A DNA stretch of 64,000 bases from Paraburkholderia podalyriae. GTDB lineage: Bacteria > Pseudomonadota > Gammaproteobacteria > Burkholderiales > Burkholderiaceae. Both the position numbers and the translations under genes were made by a program. This document shows, piece after piece, positions 1 to 7,224 of this stretch; within the stretch, counting starts at the first letter, position 1, and every line of letters starts with the position of its first letter. The notes beneath the pieces are model-generated. The model had not been told where the DNA came from, did no database searches, and worked only from the letters and a program-made list of their open reading frames with translations. The stretch spans positions 1 through 64,000 of the forward strand of contig NZ_VZQQ01000033.1 in the NCBI RefSeq assembly GCF_014397785.1. The letters run 5' to 3'.

Positions 1-82
1 CCAGTGTATTGGAACCAGAACTCGACCAAAACTAGGGAGGAACTCTACAATCGAAACCGCGCAACGCCCAACCTCGCCGAAT

Positions 83-123
83 CGGTCACGTTCCCGAAAT
101 CAGCGGTCACGTTCACCGAAATA
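83..123. repeat. Tandem direct repeat, two near-identical 20-bp copies
   Basis: Two copies beginning CGGTCACGTTC start at 83 and 104, and each continues with CCGAAAT after one to two differing bases. Repeated subterminal motifs with 'GGTCACGTTC' character are common at the ends of IS21-family elements, so this could be the inner edge of an IS whose body lies left of the window. No transposase reading frame is visible here to confirm that. Confidence 0.4.
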
Positions 124-174
124 CGCAGATATTGCAGATTTCTGTTCAAACAGTCGCGCAACACAGTTCTCAGA

Positions 175-385
175 GAACCACCGTTGGGCGAAGCGTGTCG
201 AACGCAATCACCGCGCCGTCACCGGGGTGAGCGATAAATGGCAGTTGCCGCCCGGGGTCAAAGCTTTTGTAATCAAGACGGGTTGCACGGCCACCAGCGG
301 AAGATCGACGACCAGCGTCAACGGAAGGTCGCCGGCGGCAGCCGGGTCGTCGGCCGCCGACGGGACGCTGGCACACGGGAATAAG
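175..385 (-). pseudogene. Remnant of a YncE-like beta-propeller gene
   Basis: Two overlapping minus-strand frames together reproduce the N-terminal region of the intact beta-propeller at 8374-9420. One frame carries LPLTLVVDLPL (intact copy LPLTHVADIPL). The other carries GRATRLDYKSFDPGRQLPFI followed by AHPGDGAVIAFD (intact copy GRATRLDYESYDPARHLLFI then AHLGDGEVIAFD). A frameshift separates the two halves and the remaining three quarters of the gene is absent, so this is a dead fragment of a paralogue. It lies just upstream of, and antiparallel to, the cytochrome b561 gene. Confidence 0.75.
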
Positions 386-607
386 CCCACCGCGCTGAAC
401 GTTTTCCTATGGTACGCAGGCGGGCCGGATGATCAGCGCCCGGAACCCATTCGAGTCCGAAATGCACCGTCCGGGCGGGAAGTCTGCAGCCGGCAAAGGC
501 ATGAGCAACGTTTGGTCGTGAGCCAACGACTCCTGGTGGCGTTGACCGGAGGCCGGTGGTTCCGCGGCCCTGCATCGATGCGACCTTTAATGAACGGAAC
601 GCGAGCG

Positions 608-1159
608 ATGATGCCGATTGAGAACACCGAGGAGCGCTTCGGAGCGGTCGCGATCCTGTTCCACTGGTCAATGGCGGTTCTTATCATTGGACTTCTGGCA
701 TTGGGCCTTTACATGGTCAGGCTTCCCGATGCCGGGTTCGACACGAGAAAGATCGTGCTGATTCTCTACCACAAGGAGATCGGCTTTGCGGTACTCGTGT
801 TACTCCCAGCGCGGTTGGCCTGGCGGCTAACCCAGATACTGCCGCAACTGGTTGCAGATCTGCCTCAATGGCAAAAAATCGCCGCCCGATTCGTCCATCT
901 TTGCTTTTACGCAATGATGTTCGCGTTGCCGGTGACTGGTTGGCTGATGTCCTCTGCCGCTGGCATCCCGGTCTCGTTCTTCGGCCTGTTCATGCTACCC
1001 GGTTTCCTTCCTCGCGACGACTATCTGTTTCAACGACTCATCGACATCCACAAATGGCTCGCTTACGTACTGATCCTTTTGATATTCGTTCATGTGGGCG
1101 CGGCGCTGATGCATCATTTCGTACGCAAGGACGATACTTTACGCAGAATGTTGCCTTAA
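608..1159 (+). CDS. cybB: Cytochrome b561 family membrane protein
   Basis: The 183-residue product matches bacterial di-heme cytochrome b561 in length and layout: four hydrophobic helices with histidines in FHWSM (helix 1), YHKEIG (helix 2), FVHLCFY (helix 3) and DIHKW/FVHVG (helix 4), the usual axial heme ligands. The family carries electrons between the quinone pool and periplasmic acceptors in the inner membrane. The frame stays open far upstream, but homology starts at about PIENTEERFG, so I place the start at the first of two adjacent ATGs (608, 611); an in-frame ATG at 590 is possible. Its TAA overlaps the stop of the convergent lipoprotein gene. Confidence 0.85.
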   Translation: MMPIENTEERFGAVAILFHWSMAVLIIGLLALGLYMVRLPDAGFDTRKIVLILYHKEIGFAVLVLLPARLAWRLTQILPQLVADLPQWQKIAARFVHLCFYAMMFALPVTGWLMSSAAGIPVSFFGLFMLPGFLPRDDYLFQRLIDIHKWLAYVLILLIFVHVGAALMHHFVRKDDTLRRMLP

Positions 1160-1764
1160 TGTGCTTTCTCGACCACGAGACTGGCGAGTTCCCGCAATAG
1201 TTTTGCCATAGCCTCATTGGCCGCTGCGACTCCCGCGGCGGCGTTCCCGTCTCGCATGGGTACCCGCACCGACAATTCTCTCGTCGCAATCACCTGATTC
1301 GTTGCCTCGAGGCTAAGAGAGACGCGCATCGCGAACTGCAGTATCGCGGGGTCCGAAGTGAAATCCTGCTTAAGCGTCAAGAGTTCGGTGTGAAGCACGA
1401 AAGTGTGGTGGCCGAAGTGAGGGGCGGACAGAACATCGCTGAAATAGCGGGTCTGCCGAAGTGTCTCGACGATTAAAGGCTGAATCATCCGCGGCGGTGT
1501 TTCCGCCCATTCATTCTGGCTGAAGTACGCGATCTGATGCGCCTGGGTCGTATAAGCCATCTGCGTTGTGGCGTAGATCGGCTCGGCCTCGGGGATCAGC
1601 ACCAGCAGGGTCGCAGGATGGGGCCGTTCGCTGGGCAGATCAAGCGGGATATTCTCCAACACATATTTTTTCATATCCATCTTGACCGGCGAGAAGAGAG
1701 TGCAGGCCGACCACGCGACGACGCATAGTGCGATGAAAGTCGCCCTGCCCTTGTCGATTTTCAT
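1156..1764 (-). CDS. ABC-type transport auxiliary lipoprotein (PqiC/YmbA-like)
   Basis: This 202-residue protein has a lipoprotein signal (hydrophobic stretch ending WSAC, with Cys near residue 21). A domain like the auxiliary lipoprotein of MCE/ABC lipid-transport systems follows (PqiC/DUF330 type: VLENIPLDLP, then a region around QIAYFSQNEWAE and MIQPLIVETL). These lipoproteins sit in the outer membrane and partner the MCE protein. The start overlaps the stop of the MCE gene by four bases (ATGA), so the two are translationally coupled. No ABC ATPase or permease accompanies them. Confidence 0.8.
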   Translation of the reverse strand: MKIDKGRATFIALCVVAWSACTLFSPVKMDMKKYVLENIPLDLPSERPHPATLLVLIPEAEPIYATTQMAYTTQAHQIAYFSQNEWAETPPRMIQPLIVETLRQTRYFSDVLSAPHFGHHTFVLHTELLTLKQDFTSDPAILQFAMRVSLSLEATNQVIATRELSVRVPMRDGNAAAGVAAANEAMAKLLRELASLVVEKAH

Positions 1765-2588
1765 TTCCGTTCGCCCGGCCCGGGTGCCGGCGGTGCCGTG
1801 CCGCGAATCACGATTGAGGGGTCGCGATTGATCCTGGCCGCTACGTCGGCGACGGAACTGGACAGATTGTCAAGGTTGGACAGCGCCTTGTGCGCTTCCG
1901 GCAAGATCTGCGTCTGGAGCGCTGTCACGGTGTCATGGCTCGACTCCAGCAGCGGCTCGAAACGATGACTGGCGCGTTCGGTGTTAGCAACGATAGCGTT
2001 CAGTTTCCCGGTGTTTTCCGCCAGCACCGTGGTGACTTTCTGCAAGCTGTCGACTGATTGCTTGAGCGATGCTACGGTTGTCTTGTCGAGTATCGATTCC
2101 AGCAGTTCGGTGATGACGCGAACGTTTTCGTTTACCTGATTTATAGTCGTATCGAGCGTCACGGCTTTCGATGGCGCCGTCGGTATGATCGGATAGGGCT
2201 CGCCTGGCCGTGGGGCCAACGGCCGAAAATCGTTGCCGACGTCCTCGATGGAAATATAAACGTAGCCTGTAAATCCTCGTGTCGCAAGGCCTCGGGATGT
2301 GATCGTGGCTACGCTCGCCGAAGTAACCGGCGCCGTCTTGTCGATAGTCAGCACGATGTCCACCGAGTGCGGATTGACCAGCCTGATGCTTTTCACCTTT
2401 CCCACATCGACGCCGTGGAATTCGACTGGGGCATCGGCAATGAGACCGGAGACGGACTCCTCTGTATCGATCTGGTAGGTCGCATATTGGCTTGCGGAAA
2501 AAAGATACCAGCCCGCCCCAGCGACAGTCACCACAAGCAGCAACGCCACGAACGCGAGCCTGGCCTTCGTGCCGATATCGTCTTTCAT
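1761..2588 (-). CDS. MlaD/MCE domain protein
   Basis: The 275-residue product has one N-terminal membrane helix (about residues 10-32) and an MCE domain (about 36-120, with GLIADAPVEFHGVDVGKV and GLATRGFTGYVYISIE). A long helical C-terminal region follows, ending in a proline-rich tail. MCE proteins form hexameric rings that carry lipids or hydrophobic molecules across the periplasm and are normally encoded behind a permease and an ATPase. Here the sequence upstream holds a small lipoprotein and no ABC genes. The AGGAG-like site just before the ATG supports this start. Confidence 0.82.
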   Translation of the reverse strand: MKDDIGTKARLAFVALLLVVTVAGAGWYLFSASQYATYQIDTEESVSGLIADAPVEFHGVDVGKVKSIRLVNPHSVDIVLTIDKTAPVTSASVATITSRGLATRGFTGYVYISIEDVGNDFRPLAPRPGEPYPIIPTAPSKAVTLDTTINQVNENVRVITELLESILDKTTVASLKQSVDSLQKVTTVLAENTGKLNAIVANTERASHRFEPLLESSHDTVTALQTQILPEAHKALSNLDNLSSSVADVAARINRDPSIVIRGTAPPAPGPGERK

Positions 2589-2769
2589 CGCACATCTCCT
2601 CCATGACTTCGCCAGCCGCAGGTCTGGGGCCGGCGCAAAGCGTGGTCCGTGATGATCGACTGGCCCAACTCACCGGCTCGTATCCGTCTGAATCGTGACC
2701 TGCCACCCGTCTGGCATGCGTAAGCGTCCGAATCCTGACGGCATCGAGCTCGTGGCGACCTTGTAGTAG

Positions 2770-2916
2770 TTAATATCCGCCGCCACTGCTGCTACTGCTA
2801 CTGCTGCCACTGCTCGCCGCCGCACCGCTGTCATGTGTGCCCGCGTTTGACGGGCATCCCGTTAAGGTGACCGACAGAATCATGAGGAAGGCCACTACCA
2901 GCCTGGTTGCTTTCAT
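2770..2916 (-). CDS. Small serine/glycine-rich lipoprotein
   Basis: A 48-residue product with a lysine-positive start, a hydrophobic stretch and the lipobox LTGC, so the mature lipoprotein would be only about 27 residues. The mature part is almost pure Ser, Ala and Gly and ends in a run of serines followed by GGGY. An AGGAG site lies 8 bases before the ATG. It resembles very small Burkholderia lipoproteins of unknown role. Low complexity limits any inference, but the clean signal peptide and Shine-Dalgarno sequence favour a real gene. Confidence 0.6.
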   Translation of the reverse strand: MKATRLVVAFLMILSVTLTGCPSNAGTHDSGAAASSGSSSSSSSGGGY

Positions 2917-3044
2917 CTTGAGCTCCTGTGCGCGCGACTGGCGCGCATTACCCGACTTCGCGCCTCGCATATATCATATGCCGTCAAGGCGAACATCCTT
3001 TTCCGGCTTCCGGCCCAAGGCTAACAGGAACAGAGGTACCCGTT

Positions 3045-3428
3045 AGCTCGCTGGCGCTTTCTGACACCCGTTTCCAACTGGTAAACGTTCTGCGGCACCG
3101 GGATAATCCATCCTCAGTGGATCAATCGATCCGGCTCGACAGGAGCAGCGTCAAGGCGGGAACAGTCACGTTCGCAGTGACTGATGCTGCTGGCGATAAG
3201 ACGAAGCACGAACTGGTCGTGGCGAAGACCGATCTGGCCGACGACCCGTTACCGGCAAAGAACCAGCAGATCCCCGAAAGCCTGTTCAAGAAAATGGGCG
3301 AGGCGGAAGACGTGGCGTCCGGCACGAGCAACCATCTGATACTCAGGTTCTCACCGGGTCATTACGTCCCGATCTGCAACAAGGCAGGTCACTTATGCAC
3401 GGAAATGGACGCCGTCTTGATCCTCAGA
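3045..3428 (+). pseudogene. Decayed cupredoxin-like gene
   Basis: The frame reads SIRLDRSSVKAGTVTFAV, KTKHELVVAKTD, LFKKMGEAEDVASG and SPGHYVPICNKAGHL, which aligns along its length with the intact cupredoxin at 18102-18518. No signal peptide or credible start remains. The last metal-site segment has drifted (the copper-binding HGHYEMGM region is now AGHLCTEM) and the frame runs on past the expected stop. I read this as a dead paralogue that has lost both ends. Confidence 0.75.
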
Positions 3429-3639
3429 CGTTTGATCTATCTCTGCACCGACATGCGGCCTTGGGCGCAACAGCGATCCGATCGCCACGGGCTAATGCAC
3501 CCGTCACGGCCAGCCTACTCGCCGGTTTGCGCCCGGTTGCGACGCTATCTGTACAAGACCAGAAATGCGGCGCAGTAACAGGAAGCCAGCAACCACCCTG
3601 GTCAACGGACATCATTCGTTTTTTACCGACACCGGGGGC

Positions 3640-4014
3640 TCATCCGCGCGCCGACGTCCATGTCGCGACCAGCAACAGCACAAATCCGAACACCGCGATG
3701 CCAGCGTGGACGAGGATTAACCACTTTGGCAGGGCGATCATCTTCCAGTGATAGCCAAGATTCAGAACCGCACCGCCGGCAGCCGCGATCAGGAACAAGG
3801 CAAGTGCGACAAGCGCCAGCACTGGTAGTCCGATCGTTGCGGCGGCATAGGCCAGCAGTGTGATCGCGGAGGCGGCAAGCACACCGTGCAGCATCGCAAG
3901 CCACGCCGGAGGATGGGGCCGTCCGGCAAAGCGCATACCGGCCATCAACAGACCACCGAGTGCGCCAAGTGCAAGCAATACCGTCGCGGTCTTCAGAATC
4001 AGGCCAGGTTCCAT
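3640..4014 (-). CDS. Small four-helix inner-membrane protein
   Basis: The 124-residue product has four predicted transmembrane helices (about residues 5-25, 35-55, 60-85 and 95-120) and little else. I do not recognise a named family. The upstream frame is open, but GAAGGAG sits 8-12 bases before the ATG at 4012-4014, which fixes the start. It lies 80 bases behind the ECF sigma factor on the same strand and may be its co-transcribed membrane partner, although it lacks the zinc-binding HxxxCxxC motif of a ZAS anti-sigma factor. Confidence 0.65.
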   Translation of the reverse strand: MEPGLILKTATVLLALGALGGLLMAGMRFAGRPHPPAWLAMLHGVLAASAITLLAYAAATIGLPVLALVALALFLIAAAGGAVLNLGYHWKMIALPKWLILVHAGIAVFGFVLLLVATWTSARG

Positions 4015-4094
4015 GATTGAAATCTCCTTCACAATGTCAGTGATGTCGTCCGTCGGAGCGATTCGCTTCGTCACGAACGCGGACTCGGACACCG

Positions 4095-4796
4095 TCAGCG
4101 CCCAGGATCTTCGTTCCCAGCGATCCGGGCCATGACGTTTTGAACAATCCGGTCGCAACGTGTACCGGCGAACTCGAAAAGCTCGCACTCGGCAAGATCG
4201 ATGTCGTGGGCCAGCGATTCACGCAGCAGGCTCTTCGCCCGAAAATGCCGGCTGCGGACCGTGGCCTCGGGAATCCCCAGACATTGCGCAGTTTCGTCGA
4301 TGCTCATTTCTTCCACCGACCGGAGCACGAATACCGTGCGCAGAGATTCCGGCAACGCATCGAGCTTTCGCTCGATGAGCGCGCGCATCTCGGCGCGTGC
4401 CAGTGCGTTGTCCGGAGAGGCAGAGTCAGGTAGTGGCGTGGTGTCCATTTCAATGTCAGCTGTGTTCGAAGTCACCATGGGGATGATGTTCTGCCTGCGG
4501 TTAGCACGTCGTAACCGGCCGAGACATTCGTTCAGGACCAGCCGCGACAGCCAGGTGGACAAGGAGGCCTGCCCACGAAACCGGCTGATGGATCGGTAAG
4601 CCGACAGATACGCCTCCTGCAACGCGTCCTCGGCCTCCGCGTCATCGCGCAGCGTCACGCGTGCCAGACGATACAGGCGCCGGTTGTGTCGCCGCATGAG
4701 CAGTTCGAACGCCGGGTGGTCGCCTGCGGCAATGCGTCCAGCGAGGGACAGGTCATCACCGTTGGGCGCGGAAGATAAGTAACTTGTGTTCGTCAT
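4095..4796 (-). CDS. ECF-subfamily RNA polymerase sigma factor
   Basis: The 233-residue protein has sigma region 2 (about residues 20-90: LMRRHNRRLYRLARVTLRDD, DALQEAYLSAYRSI and LSTWLSRLVLNE). A linker follows, then region 4 (about 145-200: LPESLRTVFVLRSVEEMSID and GIPEATVRSRHFRAKSLL). It directs RNA polymerase to a stress regulon. It starts 13 bases after the cupredoxin gene ends, so the two are co-transcribed. The C-terminal 35 residues extend beyond region 4. No classical anti-sigma gene is adjacent. Confidence 0.9.
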   Translation of the reverse strand: MTNTSYLSSAPNGDDLSLAGRIAAGDHPAFELLMRRHNRRLYRLARVTLRDDAEAEDALQEAYLSAYRSISRFRGQASLSTWLSRLVLNECLGRLRRANRRQNIIPMVTSNTADIEMDTTPLPDSASPDNALARAEMRALIERKLDALPESLRTVFVLRSVEEMSIDETAQCLGIPEATVRSRHFRAKSLLRESLAHDIDLAECELFEFAGTRCDRIVQNVMARIAGNEDPGR

Positions 4797-4809
4797 TGCG
4801 TGCTGCCTC

Positions 4810-5154
4810 TCATCGCACAGTAAGGGAGCCGTGCATCGTCGGGTGGAAGCTGCATCCGTATGGATAAGTGCCGGCCCTGCCGGTGACATAAGACCACGAC
4901 GCGTTCGCGGCAAGGCTCCCCGAGTCGAATGCACGGTTATCAGCGGTCACCGTATGGGGAAACAGGTCTTTGTTGATCCACACGATGCGATCCCCGCGTT
5001 TCACATTCAGTGTTGCCGGACTGAAGCGCATGTCTTCCACAGCGACGACGTAGGTTTCTGGCGCTGCGAGCACGTTGCCAGCGGATGCCAGCATGGCACA
5101 GGTGACGACCTTGCACGCCAGCGCGATGCCAGCCGACCGAACGTGGCCCGTCAT
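4810..5154 (-). CDS. Periplasmic cupredoxin (plastocyanin-like)
   Basis: The 114-residue product has a signal peptide ending near residue 31 (VLAAPE) and a blue-copper fold. The type 1 copper ligands are His67 in LFPHTVTAD and the Cys101, His104 and Met107 of YGCSFHPTMHG. It would bind copper in the periplasm as a small electron carrier or copper-handling protein. The upstream frame is open, but GGAG precedes the ATG at 5152-5154. It lies between the DUF4142 gene and the ECF sigma gene on the same strand, so it may be part of that sigma factor's own operon. Confidence 0.85.
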   Translation of the reverse strand: MTGHVRSAGIALACKVVTCAMLASAGNVLAAPETYVVAVEDMRFSPATLNVKRGDRIVWINKDLFPHTVTADNRAFDSGSLAANASWSYVTGRAGTYPYGCSFHPTMHGSLTVR

Positions 5155-5182
5155 CAGTTCGACTCCGGCAGCGCACCCTCGC

Positions 5183-5716
5183 CTATCCACCGCTTTTTCC
5201 CAGCGACGCCTGCAAGTGCCTGGCGTGCTCGAGGTGCGCGACAAAGGCCGGCCGAACCTTTACAAGGAGCGCTTTCAGTTCTTCGTTTTTTGCATTCGGT
5301 ATCAGACTTTTGTCGAGCGCATCAAGAACGCTTTCGTGATACGCCACCTCGTGGTCGATGTAGGCGCGATCGAATGCGTGAGCATCCAGTTTCCTGCGCG
5401 CCGCGAGATTCGCATCCCCGCCACTCTTCAGGCTCTGACTTGTTGCGTTCTCCTCGGGTGTCACGTTCAGCTTATGCACGAGATCGGCGGCCGATTTGTT
5501 GACCGCGCTGTGGTCGGTAATCATTTGCTGGGCAAATGCCTTCACGTCCGTCGACTTCGACCGCGACTCGGCGAGCTTGCCTGCGTCGATGTCGACCTGA
5601 TTGGCCGTCACCACGATCGCCGCGATCTGCGGATCGGTTGGCCCGGCGTTTTGCGCCCAGCCAGCGACACTGATCAGGGCCAGGACGCCTCACCAGCTTG
5701 GGTTAATTAATCTCAT
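5183..5716 (-). pseudogene. DUF4142 periplasmic protein with in-frame stop in the signal peptide
   Basis: The body (VVTANQVDIDAGKLAESRS through LEHARHLQASL) is a typical DUF4142 helical-bundle domain, a secreted family often next to stress sigma factors. The only start with a good ribosome site (GGAG, 9 bases before the ATG at 5714-5716) reads MRLINPSW, then TGA at 5690-5692, then GVLALISVAGWAQNAG in the same frame, which is clearly the rest of the signal peptide. Either the gene is inactivated, or translation restarts inside at a GTG near 5614 and yields a product with no export signal. There is no sign of selenocysteine recoding. Confidence 0.75.
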
Positions 5717-5860
5717 GATGGTATCTCCGTGGATGTCTCCAACCAGCCCGGAACGACCCGAGCCAGCCTAACGCGACGTTGCGTATGTAGATAGATGTCA
5801 CGACTGGGAATCCCGTTCCGCGCAAGAGCTTTGGTTCAGCAGCCGCCGGAGCAAGCGTTC

Positions 5861-5888
5861 TTGCATTACCGCCTTGCGGTCCTACAAT
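5861..5888 (+). promoter_or_regulatory. Putative sigma-70 promoter
   Basis: TTGCAT at 5861-5866 and TACAAT at 5883-5888 are separated by 16 bases. This is a plausible sigma-70 promoter reading toward the secreted cysteine-rich protein gene at 5947, with an expected start site near 5895. Confidence 0.35.
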
Positions 5889-5902
5889 CCTGGATGTCAA
5901 CA

Positions 5903-5930
5903 CCTGAAGCGGGTCGCTTTCAGGTTTTTT
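5903..5930 (+). terminator. Rho-independent terminator or attenuator hairpin
   Basis: CCTGAAGCG (5903-5911) pairs with CGCTTTCAGG (5915-5924) around a 3-base loop with one bulged T, and six Ts follow directly. No plus-strand gene precedes it. Its position between a possible promoter and the gene at 5947 suggests an attenuator, or the end of a short untranslated RNA. Confidence 0.6.
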
Positions 5931-5946
5931 CGCGCTGGAGGTCTTC

Positions 5947-6375
5947 ATGCGCCATCATGAAGCCCCTTTCATTTTTCCGCGCGGCTCCGCAACTTGCCCG
6001 GCCTGCCCGAAGCGGCAGACGACAGTCCAACTTCGCAAATTGGCCTCCGCGACGCTCACCGTTGTACTTGTTTCGCTAGCATCTACCGCAGTCGCGCAGA
6101 CCATTGCGATTGTTTCAGGCACTTACGGCGGTAGCTGCGGGGTGCGCCACGGTAACGATACCCGCCACCTTGCGGCCGAATGCGGTGGTCGCATGTCATG
6201 CCGATATGTCATAAAAGACCGGCGCACGGACAATCCATTGTCTGAATGCAAGAAGGACTATCTGGCTGAATGGAGGTGCGGCATGCATGAATTCCATACC
6301 GCCGCCGTCAGTCCCGAGGCGAACGCCAGCACGCTTGCGATTAGCTGTATTGCATCGGCCGGAGCCGGTAAATAG
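5947..6375 (+). CDS. Secreted cysteine-rich protein, SUEL-lectin-like
   Basis: The 142-residue product carries a hydrophobic export segment (about residues 31-50, ending TAVAQ). The mature part contains SGTYGGSCGVRHGN, AAECGGRMSCRY, KKDYLAEWRCG and a closing TLAISC. This cysteine spacing resembles bacterial relatives of galactose-binding (SUEL-type) lectin domains, but I infer this from pattern only. GGAGG lies 8 bases before the ATG. The first 30 residues, with extra cysteines, are unusual for a signal peptide, so the true start may be later. Carbohydrate binding is a guess. Confidence 0.6.
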   Translation: MRHHEAPFIFPRGSATCPACPKRQTTVQLRKLASATLTVVLVSLASTAVAQTIAIVSGTYGGSCGVRHGNDTRHLAAECGGRMSCRYVIKDRRTDNPLSECKKDYLAEWRCGMHEFHTAAVSPEANASTLAISCIASAGAGK

Positions 6376-6447
6376 CGCCCAAGACGCACACCCAACACTG
6401 CGGAGGCTGGAACCACGACACGTTGCCCCTCGGCGACGAATTTGCGC

Positions 6448-7224
6448 CTAGGTTTCCGTATGACCCGGCGCCGCGCCGCTGCTGCCGGCGCGCAAGCCTG
6501 CGACCATCTCCGCCAGCCAGTTCACAACCAGCGCCGTGTACGCGCGCTGGCTGCCGTCGTCAGAGAGGCCGTGATCGGCGCCCTCGATGATGCGATACGT
6601 CAGCGAATGCGCGCGCAGGAAGGCCTGCAGATAGCTGGCGATGACCGTGTGCGGAACAATCTCATCGTGTTCCGATTCGACCAGCAGCACGTCGCCATTG
6701 AAGCTCGCGGCGGCACGCAACGCCCGGTTTTCGTTCGCCGGCACGATGCGCTTGCGATACTCGACAAGATCGTGCTCGACATGCAACGCGCGTTTCGGCG
6801 TGGTCCAGCCGTCGTCGAGATACAACGCGGGCACGCGCAGACCGAGCCAACGAACGGGGCGCAACTCCGTCAGGATGGCCGCGAGATAGCCCCCATAACT
6901 GCTGCCGATCACCGCGATCGAATCGCGGTCGATCAGCGGATGTGCAGCCAGCGTATCGTACGCAGCAATCAGATCGTTGAGATTCGTCTCGCGCGTCACC
7001 GTCTGTTGTTCGCTTTGCGTACGCGCATGCCCTGTGAGGTCGAATGTCAGGCATACGCAGCCCATGGCCGCCGCCTGCCTCGCGCGTTCGAGATACTGTC
7101 CCTGGTTGCCGCCCCATCCGTGCACGAAAAGTGCCCCGGGCACGGTCGCTTTCGGCACAAGCATTGTGCCGTCGAGATGGCCATGTTCGACCTTGATCTG
7201 CAGCTGGTAACGGTCAGCTGTCAT
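6448..7224 (-). CDS. Alpha/beta hydrolase
   Basis: The 258-residue protein shows the complete alpha/beta hydrolase set: oxyanion region FVHGWGGN, nucleophile Ser109 in GSSYGG, acid Asp187 in ESEHDEIVP and His218 in GADHGL. It is probably a cytoplasmic esterase or peptidase-like enzyme of the dienelactone hydrolase/BAAT-like type; the substrate is unknown. Its start lies 11 bases inside the end of the DUF3182 gene, so the two are coupled. It is the last gene of the long minus-strand run. Confidence 0.85.
   Translation of the reverse strand: MTADRYQLQIKVEHGHLDGTMLVPKATVPGALFVHGWGGNQGQYLERARQAAAMGCVCLTFDLTGHARTQSEQQTVTRETNLNDLIAAYDTLAAHPLIDRDSIAVIGSSYGGYLAAILTELRPVRWLGLRVPALYLDDGWTTPKRALHVEHDLVEYRKRIVPANENRALRAAASFNGDVLLVESEHDEIVPHTVIASYLQAFLRAHSLTYRIIEGADHGLSDDGSQRAYTALVVNWLAEMVAGLRAGSSGAAPGHTET

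Noticed and set aside
1984..2706. 240-codon minus-strand frame overlapping the MCE gene
   Set aside because: Shadow frame: arginine-rich, no motif, and the MCE protein in the other frame is clearly genuine.
2928..3578. 216-codon plus-strand frame as an intact gene
   Set aside because: Only the middle matches a cupredoxin; both ends are non-homologous and there is no signal peptide, so it is listed as a pseudogene.
5690..5692. TGA as a selenocysteine codon
   Set aside because: It lies in a signal peptide, no selenocysteine-insertion hairpin is evident, and the family has no selenoproteins.
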